Shown here piece after piece: positions 20,585 to 30,916 of a stretch of 64,000 bases of DNA. Positions within the stretch are counted from its first letter, which is position 1, and each line of letters starts with the position of its first letter. Both the position numbers and the translations under genes were made by a program. Source of the DNA: Hortaea werneckii (lineage: Eukaryota > Ascomycota > Dothideomycetes > Mycosphaerellales > Teratosphaeriaceae); the NCBI GenBank assembly GCA_037044905.1, contig JBAOKB010000104.1:1-64000 (forward strand), given 5' to 3'. A model generated the notes under the pieces. It was not told where the DNA came from, searched no databases, and saw nothing but the letters and a program-made list of their open reading frames with translations.

Positions 20585-21456
20585 TATATCTGTGTGATGT
20601 GTATGTGAGGTCCGCAGCTAGAGTTGCGGGTGAATGGGAGAAAGTGACAGCTCAGGCTGCTATTGTAGCAGTCAGGTGCCAATGCCAGAGGATAGCGGGG
20701 AAGGAGAGGTGTTATGAGGTAGGTTCAAGTGAAAAGGGTCCGGCAAGCTGGCTTGTCGCAGAAGCAGAGGGCTAAGGAGAACCAGTGCAAAGCTATGGCC
20801 TCGAGTGTCGGTGGAAGACTCAAGACCAAGGACGACCGGCGTGGGTTGGAGATAGTTGTTGCATTCACGAGTGATGGGGGGAGAAGAGAGGTGATGCTGG
20901 CGCTGGACGAGACATCCGCAGGTCGCAATTGCTGCTTGCTCCGCCGACGCGCTTCGCTTGGCAGCTAGTCCCGATCGGGCAGCTTTCCGTGGCTGAGGCT
21001 GCCGCGAGTGTGGAGGCGGCCGCTGTGGCTGATCTCGGAGCTTCTTCACTGCATCTCCGCCCGTGAACCTCACTTACCTACACTCAAGTCCCCACATCTT
21101 GCTACCAAGTATCCGCCTCATCTTCCTTCTTTCATAGGCGCAAAGCTGTCGGCTGTGTGATACACATACTCACCACAGGATCGCTCTCGGGGAGCTCACG
21201 CAGCTACTCCGGTATCTAATTTCGGAGCCTGCCGTAACAGACCGCCACGCCACCCGTCAAACCAGAGCAGCTATCGATTCATCTTGCGTGAATAATATTA
21301 CTGATTTTGCAAGCAACCGATCTGCTGAAGCGATTGATCCTAGTGCAGTGCACTGTCTCAGTACCATCGCTGAGGCCGCACGCCTCGCTCAGTCCTGCAA
21401 AGGCGTTCACCGCACTTGATCAAAATGTTATATCTCTTCCGACGCTAGGACTTGCC
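20585..21456. promoter_or_regulatory. Divergent upstream region of DEF1 and the 21457 gene
   Basis: An 872-bp spacer between two divergent start codons. The right-hand gene has a tiny upstream ORF at 21425-21448 (ATG, six codons, TAG) ending 8 nt before the chosen start. No other gene was seen. Confidence 0.55.
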
Positions 21457-22899
21457 ATGCTTGCTCGTCACACGCAAGTCAGGATGAGGGGGTCTACAGT
21501 ATTGCAAGGATTCAAAGACTGGGCATCAAAGTTCCATCCACAATTACCACTTACGCAGCGCGAGTCGAACCGGCTTTTGACAGCCTTGACGACATCATTC
21601 CGCAGCCATCTGGACAAAGCACATCCACGAGCAGCAGAGGAGCCGTCGAAATTGCAGGACAGTGCCAATGGCCAAGTGCCGCGAACCAGCAACCATGCTA
21701 TACATTCATCCGCCGCTTTTGCGGACAAGCATCTATCTTCTGTTCTGACGGATCTCGCCGGCCCGCCAAGAAGAAAGCCTACTACGACTGTGTCGAAGGC
21801 GGATCAAGATTTTGCTAATGCTCAAATGGAACTGCAAAAGAATCCGGCGAAAGATCCTGTCCAGTTGCTAGAAGATTACGAAAAAGATGGGAATGCCAGT
21901 GTCGCCATTGCGCGCCTCTGTCTTGAGCAATATGAAAAGTCATTGGAAGGTCTTGCACAAGATCAAAAAGCGCATCAGATTCAAAAGACACAGGCTGGTC
22001 GCCGTGTATTGCTGTGGCTTTGGGAAACCGGACGCTACCAGCAGCCGGAATTCGTCGATGATAGAGTCTTCATCGATAAATTAGTGCCATTCCTACTCAA
22101 AGAAGGCTGGGAGTCATACCTCTGGGAGTGGATTGAATTAGATCAGATACTAGCCGAAGGTGACAATGAATACTCTGGCGTCAAGAAGATGTATCACCGT
22201 TACAGGTGGAAAGGACGTCTCCTACGGGCAATGGTGGCGCACAGGCTCGAAGATCCTGGGCGCGTACATCGGAATGCAGATATGGCGCTCGACATCTTCT
22301 TGAAAGCGGCTGATCTAAAGACTTCGTTGAAAGAACCCTGTCTCCGCTTTCTCCCCCTAGGACATGCTGGATCGGCCTTGGCTCAGGCGCTCAGTTTGGA
22401 CAGCGAGTGGAATTTAAGAACAGATCCTGTTCGATATGATCGCTTTCTGGAGTGCGTAAAATTATTCAACGATAAGGCTCCTGTATATGGTGCGCGACGC
22501 GCAGCTGAAATGCGGCTCTTTCATCCGACGAAGCCTGATGGACGGCCGATGTACGACTTTTTCCAGCGAGTCTTTAATGACAACTCTCCTATTTGGAAAC
22601 GATTTGGCGATAATTTGAGAAATGCAGTAACGGAGAAAAGGGATCTGAATTGGTACTTTAGAATGACACAAACAATGGCTTTCCTCAGACGGCAAGGTCT
22701 AAATCTGGAGGCGGAAAGGATGAAAGGATATTTACTTGAGGTTTTCCCGGTCACGTCTGCGAAGTATCTTGAGCAAAATCTCCAGAGATGCCAACGAATG
22801 TTCGATGAGCGCCAGAACTTCATGGCTTCTGCAAAGACACCATCTGACGAAGCTACATCGGAAAGAATTGCTTTACCCACCTTCAGCGGTGCAGTCTAA
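21457..22899 (+). CDS. Conserved hypothetical protein, helical
   Basis: Protein of 480 residues in one exon; I do not recognise a named family. The N-terminus MLARHTQVRMRGSTVLQGFK then DWASKFHPQLPLTQRESNRL is basic and could be a mitochondrial presequence. The remainder is mostly helical with aromatic-rich blocks: RRVLLWLWETGRYQQPEFVD, WESYLWEWIELDQIL, YHRYRWKGRLLRAMVAH, RPMYDFFQRVFNDNSPIW. Residues 220-440 resemble a helical-repeat array. The frame is open upstream to 21307, but the first in-frame ATG is 21457, so an upstream exon is possible. Similar proteins occur across filamentous ascomycetes in my recollection, with no assigned function. Confidence 0.75.
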   Translation: MLARHTQVRMRGSTVLQGFKDWASKFHPQLPLTQRESNRLLTALTTSFRSHLDKAHPRAAEEPSKLQDSANGQVPRTSNHAIHSSAAFADKHLSSVLTDLAGPPRRKPTTTVSKADQDFANAQMELQKNPAKDPVQLLEDYEKDGNASVAIARLCLEQYEKSLEGLAQDQKAHQIQKTQAGRRVLLWLWETGRYQQPEFVDDRVFIDKLVPFLLKEGWESYLWEWIELDQILAEGDNEYSGVKKMYHRYRWKGRLLRAMVAHRLEDPGRVHRNADMALDIFLKAADLKTSLKEPCLRFLPLGHAGSALAQALSLDSEWNLRTDPVRYDRFLECVKLFNDKAPVYGARRAAEMRLFHPTKPDGRPMYDFFQRVFNDNSPIWKRFGDNLRNAVTEKRDLNWYFRMTQTMAFLRRQGLNLEAERMKGYLLEVFPVTSAKYLEQNLQRCQRMFDERQNFMASAKTPSDEATSERIALPTFSGAV

Positions 22900-24269
22900 A
22901 AACGGCCGAGTACTGATCAGAACGGCTCTCAGTTGAAGTTGTGTCATAAGTGGCTATCATGAAGACCTCATGGCCACTACACGGCGATAATCCAGTCTTT
23001 ACACTTTGGTAATTGGTCCTGTTTGTCGAGCAAGTCACAAAACGCCATGTCCGGGGAACACTCAGCGAGAGATCGGACATCGGGTCTCTTTACCTCAAGC
23101 ACATTGATTCAACGATGCTGCGAATTTCTGCTGCGCTCCTCGCGATCCCAATCACTCTCTGGCTTCTATCCGGGTATTCAGGTTCCGGGATGGTTGGAAA
23201 CGAAGCCGCTGGCAGGGTGATTCGTATGCGTTTGGAGAACGAAGCGTTTCCCGAGGCCGTTTGGTACGTGGTACACTCTTGCAGCAAACCGGACTCGCTG
23301 AGCTACAGTCAATTTCGCGAGCGAGCACACGAAGACTCTCATTTCCGCTCAGCATCTGCTCAATGAGTACCGATCTGGACTCTATGGGAGAAGATAGACA
23401 TTTGGAGAACCAGCTTCTGGTAAGGTGAAGACTGATCTGCGAGAGAAAACCACAAAATACTTTACATCGGCGCATGGTAACATTCTACATGAGCATTTCA
23501 AGCTGCTGAACCTCAATCTTTGCATAGCAAGGGCGTGGGAGTCAAGATCCACTACAATGCATCAATACCCCATAAAGCAAATTCCGATTTTGTTTCTGAA
23601 GCTGTCGAAAGTGGCTTTGCGGTCATCCTCCACTCTGAATTTGACATTCCCGAATCCAGATTTCCGAATCCGAGTATCAGCAATGCAGCGCTCCTGATTA
23701 GGTACATGCTAGGATCGCACATGTCTGTCATACCCAACGGGAACTCAGGGCCTGATGACAGCCCCGTCCACCCTTCTATCAATCTAAGTTTTTTCCTCTT
23801 CTTGTTTTTTCTGGACTTACAGAAGTTGAAAATGAAAACACCACTGAAACGAAAGAAGTTCAGTCGAGGTTCGTTGTTGTCGAACAATTCCATTATCGTT
23901 TTCACAATCTTTATATACTGCATTAATCCGCTAATCATAGCTAGCTCAACTGCGGTCCTAGCAGAGCCGGTGTCGAAGAAGAAGAAAATACCCCAATAAA
24001 GATTCCCACACATCTACATGAAAACGCCACCGTTCCACCTCCCTTGTAAACCCCCCATTGGCCTTGTGAAGAAAATAATAAACAGTCTATCCTCTGTTCA
24101 ACTCAACTCCCAGTTCAATTCGCCATAATACGCTCATGCCATGCTCGCTTTCGAAAACAAACACTTGATCATCAGAATGCCACCCAATTCTCATTGTACA
24201 GTGCAAAACATCATCCGCGACCTTTCATTCTTTCCTTCCTTTTATAGAAGACCTTGGTCGGTTCTGCCT
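22900..24269. other. Convergent intergenic region
   Basis: This lies between the 3' ends of the 21457 gene and the Ser/Thr-rich gene. A frame at 23115-23366 (+) begins with a hydrophobic MLRISAALLAIPITLWLL, but nothing else supports it. Otherwise no gene was seen. Confidence 0.5.
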
Positions 24270-25268
24270 CTAGAAAGCAGCGGCAGTCTCGTTCCAACTA
24301 ACGACATTATACCGCGGCCCACCCGTCGGCGCAGCTCTCCCGGCCAGCCCTGCGGCTCCCGTAGCAGCGACGAGGAAACCAGACGGCTGCGCGGCGCGCG
24401 GGATCATGGCGCCCGAGGCTGCGGCTACACCGCTCGGAACGACGGCTTTCTTCGCGTACCCCGTCCCAGTCGGCGCTGCCACGCCTTCGTGCGCCTGCAT
24501 CGCCTCGTGCGAGGCTGTGTGCTGGGCGTGCGCCGCCGGTGGGTAGAAGGGTTCCTTCATCGGGTACCAGGTGTGCCAGAGGCCGTTGTCGTAGTATTGG
24601 GTTGTGGAGGACGGTGAGATGGGCGTGGCGGTCGAGATGGAGACGAGGGTAGTGGTGATGATTGAAGCGGGTGCGGTAGAGATGTAGGTTTCCAGCGCGG
24701 TGGTTGTGGTTGTTGAGTCGAGGCAGGAAGATGATGATTGGAAGGTGGTTGCCGGTGCTGCTGGGGCCGGGGTCTCGGTTGGGAGGGTATTTGAGACCCT
24801 GGTGCCGAAACTGCTGGTCTCGTTGGAGGATGCTGGCACGGCTAATGTCTGAGTTGGGACTGAGCTGGAAAGGATACTAGTGGCCGTGGTGCTACTGTCG
24901 TCCGTTGAGACTGCGGTTGAGGATGTCTGAGAAGAAATCGCGCTCGAGGAGGGAGCGATGCTGCTAATCTCGTTCGTCGGTATGCTCGATTCGATCGTCT
25001 CTGGCTCAGCAGACGATACGCTGGCATCGCTAGTTGGACTTGAAGACTCGACGATGGTTACGCTCACGGTGTTCTCCTCGGCAGGTGCTTCTGTTGTTTC
25101 GGGCTGTGGTTCCTGTGTCGTGACAGTCTGGTAGATTGTCGTCGGGCTTGCTGACGGTTCGCCACCGTCGACATCGACAACAGAGTAAGTCGGCACTGGT
25201 GCTGGTCTTGCTTGTGCCGAAAGAGCAAGGTATGCGGCAGTGACCAGGGTGGAGGTTGAGAAGTGCAT
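24270..25268 (-). CDS. Ser/Thr-rich secreted or cell-surface protein
   Basis: Protein of 332 residues. Signal peptide MHFSTSTLVTAAYLALSAQA, then RPAPVPTYSVVDVDGG. Residues 45-230 are extremely Ser/Thr/Pro/Ala-rich, typical of O-mannosylated stalks. A short distinct motif, YYDNGLWHTWYPMKEPFYPP, lies near 240-260 and is the only part likely to fold. The C-terminus (FLVAATGAAGLAGRAAPTGG, then RYNVVSWNETAAAF) is not a classic GPI signal, so secretion into the wall or medium is more likely than anchoring. The start at 25268 was chosen because it yields the signal peptide; an in-frame ATG further upstream (25511) would bury it. No enzyme domain was recognised. Confidence 0.75.
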   Translation of the reverse strand: MHFSTSTLVTAAYLALSAQARPAPVPTYSVVDVDGGEPSASPTTIYQTVTTQEPQPETTEAPAEENTVSVTIVESSSPTSDASVSSAEPETIESSIPTNEISSIAPSSSAISSQTSSTAVSTDDSSTTATSILSSSVPTQTLAVPASSNETSSFGTRVSNTLPTETPAPAAPATTFQSSSSCLDSTTTTTALETYISTAPASIITTTLVSISTATPISPSSTTQYYDNGLWHTWYPMKEPFYPPAAHAQHTASHEAMQAHEGVAAPTGTGYAKKAVVPSGVAAASGAMIPRAAQPSGFLVAATGAAGLAGRAAPTGGPRYNVVSWNETAAAF

Positions 25269-26417
25269 GTTGAGCCCTTGCTTGTGATTCGCGAGAGCGG
25301 TGAGACGTGAAGCCGCGAAGCCTGTTTGCTTCCGTCTTATTTGTTGTACAACCAGTCTCCGCTCGTTTGCAAGTGTAGATGGCGAGTGTTGCAGTAAAGG
25401 AATGGAGATGAAATAGGGAATAGGCAGGATCGTGTTGTTTGTTGCAAGTTGGGATGTGTTTTCTTGTGTTGTGACACTAAGGAATATATTTATCCGAACA
25501 CGAGGAATCATGTATATACTGTCCTATCTGTCGGGCTGGCCAGACCGTTTTTACTGAAATCATTGTGGTCGGCGAATCGACGCAAGCGTTGCTGGGCGAA
25601 GCTGGCAAAGGTGGCGGGGAAAGCGCGTTCGAGAGGCTGGGGTAGCGCGCGCTCGGGTACGTCCGCTTGGTCGACCTGGCTTGACTTTCAGCGAAGAGTC
25701 ATCAAGTAATTGTTAGGAAATTTACGAAGATTAATCAAACGCTTCAATCAAGATCGCCTCCTTCCAGCCACCCACGCCGCCAGTGAAACACATCTTGCGC
25801 CATCGCATTGCGACGACGTGCATCCAGGCCAGAGTGTTGCAAGGAATGCCTTGGCGCGAAGCTTGTCTATGCCATAATGATAAACGCCCAAAAACCCACT
25901 GTCGTGCGTGGACAGAGGACGATCCGCCGCCACACTTGTAGCTCTCAGGGAGATGGGCTGAAATGAAGTGGGATCGTGACGGCAACAGGCCCGCTCAACA
26001 TCAGAGCATGACGAAAGGCGCTTGATTAATTGTGCAAGACGAGAAGATCGATTCCCAAGCATCACGCGTCGTCTTCGCAATGGTGGACTTACTTGCGGGT
26101 GGTCGTGATCTTCAGCCGCGAGCACACCTCATCACCCAGAACAAGTGGCTGACAAGATCGTCGGTCATCCAAAGCTGGCGTAGGAGGTACACCGCACATG
26201 TGACGAAGTATCGAGATGGACGCCAGCGAAAGAAGATCGAAGGTTTTGACATCTTTACACGACCGCTGCTTTGGCATCCCATAAGTTTACCAATTTCCCT
26301 AATATGCTGCCACACCCGCCCCTGGCATCCTAAATTTTTATCCCTCGCTGTGAAACGCCATAGCACCTGCAAACACCGCGCTGAAACATCCCTACTTTGC
26401 GGTCACGGTTGTCTCCC
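25269..26417. other. Intergenic
   Basis: Upstream region of the Ser/Thr-rich gene and 3' side of DPM1. No supported gene or RNA was found. Confidence 0.5.
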
Positions 26418-27146
26418 TTACACTTTCAGCCAGAGGTTCATGACCCCCTGGAGATACTGCACAATCTCGTCCCCGCCCAGCTTACTTTCGCCGTACAGCC
26501 GGTCGACGAAGGTAATTGGGACTTCAGCGACGCTGCATCCCATCCCCTTGGCCCGCACCATCATCTCCATCTGAAAGCTGTACCCTTTACTCTCCGTAGA
26601 CGTGATGACCTTACTCAGCACCTCCTTCTTGTACAATCTGAACGAGCCCGTCAGATCCGTGACGCCAGGGCGAAGGACCGTATCGGCGATCAGGTTGGCA
26701 CCGCGCGAGACGAGCTTCCTCTTCAGATCCCATCCGTACACTCCACCGCCCGGCGCGTACCTAGTCCCCGTCACAATATCGTAGTCGGCCTCCTTCTGCT
26801 TCGCGATCATCTGCGGCAGGAACTTGGGATGGTGGCTAAAGTCGGCATCCATGATAATGACAAAGTTACCCTTGGCATACTGCAGGCCGTGCACGTAGGC
26901 GGTGCCCAGGCCTAGCTTGCCGGCACGGGGTTTGAGGACGATGCGCTCGTGCTGCTTGGTGTTGTAGGCCTTCATGAGCTGCTTGGCGATTTCCTGGGTG
27001 CCGTCGGGCGAGCCGTCGTCGACAATGACGATTTCCCAGTCGGCGGAGGCGCGGGTGAATTCGCGGTTCAGGAGCCAGACGATGATGGGCAGGTTGCGGC
27101 GCTCATTGTAGGTGGGGAGGAGGACGGAGTATTTGTTTGTCGACAT
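26418..27146 (-). CDS. DPM1: Dolichol-phosphate mannosyltransferase catalytic subunit
   Basis: Family-2 glycosyltransferase that transfers mannose from GDP-Man to dolichol phosphate at the ER membrane, feeding N-glycosylation, O-mannosylation and GPI anchors. It has 242 residues and no C-terminal membrane anchor, so it is the S. pombe/human type that depends on DPM2/DPM3 partners. Motifs: LLPTYNERRNLP (9-20), VDDGSPDGT (42-50), IIMDADFSHHP with the metal-binding DxD (100-102), GTRYAPGGGVYGWDLKRK, and VTDLTGSFRLYKKEVL near the acceptor site. No introns are seen. It is divergent with VPS35 across 473 bp. Confidence 0.96.
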   Translation of the reverse strand: MSTNKYSVLLPTYNERRNLPIIVWLLNREFTRASADWEIVIVDDGSPDGTQEIAKQLMKAYNTKQHERIVLKPRAGKLGLGTAYVHGLQYAKGNFVIIMDADFSHHPKFLPQMIAKQKEADYDIVTGTRYAPGGGVYGWDLKRKLVSRGANLIADTVLRPGVTDLTGSFRLYKKEVLSKVITSTESKGYSFQMEMMVRAKGMGCSVAEVPITFVDRLYGESKLGGDEIVQYLQGVMNLWLKV

Positions 27147-27619
27147 GGTGCAATTGGCAGTATAAATGGTAAATGAGCGACTGTGAATGGGTGGTATAGT
27201 ATTATGGGATTGAATGTCAGGCCAGGTGTTGAATCCGAGTCATGAGGGTCTGGAGATGGATGTGGAGGAGCTCCAGCTGGCAAAGCGACAGGGGAGCAGC
27301 TCCCGTCAGCTGCAGGCGGCGGGGGGGTGGCATTCCTGTCCATTCCAAGGTTCTGGCCGACAGCTTCGGCCTGAGGCAGGTATCTGACCCCGGACCGGGA
27401 CGGCGTCTCAGACGGGACATGCAGCTCCAAGCCCAAGTCCGCTACTACGAGCTGCGTCGGCGTCGGCCTGGAGCCGCATTGAAACACAGCTGCACTTCCA
27501 CCATCTGCCCATCCCATTCCACCGCGACCTCCCGTTGCACCATTCCCATCTCTCCGCACTCCGTATCTCCCCCGCCGATTCACTACTTACGCATGCGCGA
27601 CTGATCCGCCGTCACAACC
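27147..27619. promoter_or_regulatory. Divergent promoter region of DPM1 and VPS35
   Basis: 473 bp between facing-away start codons. A CAGCTGCAGGCGGCGGGGGGG-type GC-rich stretch lies near 27308-27328. No TATA box was assigned. Confidence 0.6.
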
Positions 27620-30395
27620 ATGGAGTCCCCTCCAGTAGAGGACCAGGCGCGGCTGCTGGAGGATGCTTTGTCCGTGGTCCGCCAGCAGTCGGTCCTCATG
27701 CGCCGCTGCCTCGAGACGCCGGGCAAGCTGATGGACGCCCTCAAGTGCAGGTCCGCACTCGCCATCCACCTTCCCCTTCCCCCCATCCCGACGCTGACTA
27801 GAGCGCAGTTCCACCTTGGTCTCCGAGCTACGCACGTCTTCCCTAGGCCCCAAACAGTACTATGAGCTCTACATGTCCGTCTTCGATGCCCTGCGTCATC
27901 TCTCCGTCTACCTCCGCGACTCCCACCCTGTCAATCACCTCGCCGACCTCTACGAGCTTGTCCAATATGCTGGCAATGTCGTCCCCCGCTTATACCTCAT
28001 GATTACGGTGGGGACAGTCTACATGTCCATACCCGATGCGCCTGTTAAGGAGATTATGAAGGATATGATGGAGATGAGTCGCGGTGTCCAGCATCCCGTA
28101 CGAGGCCTGTTCTTGCGCTACTACTTAAGCGGCCAAGCGAGGGATAGTCTGCCCACCGGAGAAGACGAGGGTCCACAGGGTAATGTTAGGGACAGTGTAA
28201 GCTTTGTGTTGACCAACTTCGTGGAAATGAACAAACTGTGGGTACGCCTACAGCATCAGGGTCACAGTCGGGAGAGGGACCAGAGGACGAAGGAGCGACA
28301 AGAGCTGCAACTCCTCGTAGGAAGCAACCTGGTGCGGTTGAGTCAACTGGTGGATCTTGACAGCTACAAGAACGTTATTTTGCAGCCTCTTCTGGAGCAG
28401 GTGGTGCAGTGCAGGGATGTCCTGGCGCAGGAGTACCTATTGGAGGTGATTACGCAAGTCTTCCCGGATGAGTTCCATTTGCATACATTGGATCAGTTCC
28501 TATCAGCTATGGCGCGTCTGAACCCGCACGTCAATGTGAAGGGGATCATAATAGGGCTCATGGACCGATTGTCAGCATACGCGCAGCGAGAAAGCGAGGC
28601 CCAAAGCCCGGAGCAGAGACAAAAGATCGAAGAAGAGAGTGTGATCGCACTTATGGAGAAGCTGAAAGTCAATAAGGAGCAAGGAAAGGAAGAACCGGAG
28701 AAGCCAAGCGAAAACGGCACAGAGACAGAAGCCAATGGAGAACCGCCAGCGCCCACTACAGAATCTACACAGACTAGCGAAGACACTACAGCGCCAAATG
28801 AAAGCGCGACATCATCTCAACAACAATCAAAACCAAATGGCGACGCCCCTAGAAACAGAGGTATTCCCGAGAACGTCAAGCTCTTTGAGATATTCCACGA
28901 GCAGGTCATGCACATCGCCGGCATGCAAAGATTACCTATCCAAGACATTACCGCCCTCCTCGTCTCACTTGTAAACCTTGCCCTGAACATCTACCCTGAA
29001 CGTCTGGACTACATCGATCAGGTCTTCGCATACGCTACTCAAGAGACGCAGCGCTTTCAGAACTCAGCAGACCTTCACAGCCAGGGCACGCAAAGCGCTG
29101 TGCTTGATCTTCTCATGGCACCCGTGAAAGCGTACTGGAGCCTCTTCACCGCACTGGCGCTCCCGAACTTCGTACCCCTTTTCAGCGCCCAGACATACCC
29201 GACACGGCGGGCAGTAGCAGGCGAAGTGGCGAGAACTCTGCTCCGCAACGAGACGAGGATCCGAACATCAGAACAGCTTGACGGTGTTCTCTCTATCCTG
29301 GCGGTGTTGATCAAGGAAGGGCAGCTGCAGCAAGGCCCACCGGGCATGAGACGTGGTGGCGAGACAGACGAGACTGTCGAAGAGCAGGGCTGGATTGCCA
29401 GGATCGTTCATCTCATACGCGGCAAAGACAACGCAACTCAGTTCGAGCTTCTGAAGAAAGCTCGTGTCGCCCTTGCCGAAGGCAACGAGCGGACGAAGCA
29501 CACCACACCAGCACTCCTCACCCAAAGCCTAAAACTAGCCCGGAACTTCAAGCGAAGAGAACACCTCTCCTCAGACGATTACGCCGCCCAATCCAGCCAA
29601 CTTTACAAATTCATGCACACCTCCCTCAGCTCGCTCTATACCCGCGTCAACACACCCGGCGTGCCCGACCTTGTGCTCCGCCTCTTTGTCAGCTGCGGCC
29701 AAGTCGCAGCGCAGTGCGAGAACGAGGACATCGCGTACGAGTACTTCGCACAGGCTTTCACGGTCTATGAGGAATCCATCTCCGACAGCCGGAGTCAGTT
29801 CCAGGCTATCTGCATCATTGCCGGCGCTCTCAGCAACTGCGGCGAGCGATTCGGTCGCGAGAATTACGATACCCTTATTACGAAGGCCGCACTGCATGGA
29901 AGTAAACTGCTGAAGAAGCCTGATCAGTGTCGCGCGGTGTACCTGGCTAGTCACCTTTGGTGGGGAGTTGAGAAGACCGAAAGGGAAGAAGGTCAAGGCA
30001 AAGAGGTACGTCCCCACAATCCAGCACATTCAACCATTCACGCATACATGGCGCATGACTAACTCCCTCGCTCTCTGCAGCCCTACCGCGACGGCAAACG
30101 CGTGCTCGAGTGCCTACAACGCGCCCTCCGCGTCGCCGACGCCTGCATGGACACGGCCGTCTCCGTCGAGCTCTTCGTCGAGATCCTGAACCGCTACGTC
30201 TACTACTTCGACCAGGAGAACGACGCGGTCACGACCAAATACCTCAACGGCCTCGTCGAGCTCATCCATAGCAACCTCGCCACGGGCGCGGGCGAGGGCG
30301 TCGCCGGCCTGGATAACCCGAAACGTCACTTCGAACGCACTTTGGCGTATATTGAGTCCCGGGGTTATGAGGGGGTGGAGATTAAAGCTAAGTAG
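27620..30395 (+). CDS. VPS35: Retromer cargo-recognition subunit Vps35
   Basis: Large helical-solenoid subunit of retromer, which recycles receptors from endosome to Golgi. Exons 27620-27750, 27809-30005 and 30081-30395 (introns of 58 and 75 nt) give 880 residues. The first donor is GTCCGC, weaker than usual, but the join CSSTLVSELRTSSLGPKQYY matches the family. The PRLYLM motif (about 105-110), which contacts Vps26, is present, followed by VKEIMKDMMEMSRGVQHPVR and GLFLRYYL. Residues about 338-395 form a polar Glu/Thr/Pro/Gln-rich insertion that looks disordered. The C-terminal solenoid includes LVLRLFVSCGQVA and LTALALPNF-like helices. The last exon ends with RHFERTLAYIESRGYEGVEI. Confidence 0.96.
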
Positions 30396-30916
30396 TGAGT
30401 TTGCTTTGAATTGAACCACATTGTCTCGAGGCCAGGAATGAATCCTTGACAAGGGAAGTTTCCGGAAATGTTTGAGTGAAGTTGTGAGAGAGACAGTCTG
30501 GTGAGATGGTTTCGACTCATTCCTCTTCAGGAGAAGAAAAGAAAGATAGGGTGCGATGTACGATGAGTGACGGTGGATTCTCACTTCCCAACAATCCGGA
30601 ATGCAATCAAGCCCAATGGATTTGTGGCTAGTGTCCTTTCAGTTGCCGAGGGTGGACTTTTTGTTTGTACATAGCGGACGATGGGTATTTACCTTCTTAC
30701 GGACATAGGAATAGTAGTTTTCCTCATTTCCAGCACGCTCAACGTAGCAGTGCGTTGACTGTCGTGCTGGTTTATCTACCAAAAGGGGGATTTCGTACGG
30801 TTCATGCGAAATGGAGGTTGTGCAATGCAGCCTAGATGACTGCATTGAGTGCCGCATGATACCCCCTTTACCCACGTCCTTTAAAATTCTAAGCTCTAAT
30901 CGAGGTGGTGAGTATA
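30396..30916. other. Convergent intergenic region (VPS35 / M14)
   Basis: Shared 3' region; no gene was seen. Confidence 0.55.

Noticed and set aside
23115..23366. Small plus-strand ORF with hydrophobic N-terminus (possible secreted peptide)
   Set aside because: Only the first 18 residues look like a signal; the rest has no cysteine pairs or repeats, and no promoter or introns were seen.
23520..23999. 159-codon plus-strand frame
   Set aside because: AT-rich 3' flank with low-complexity Phe/Lys runs; no family features.
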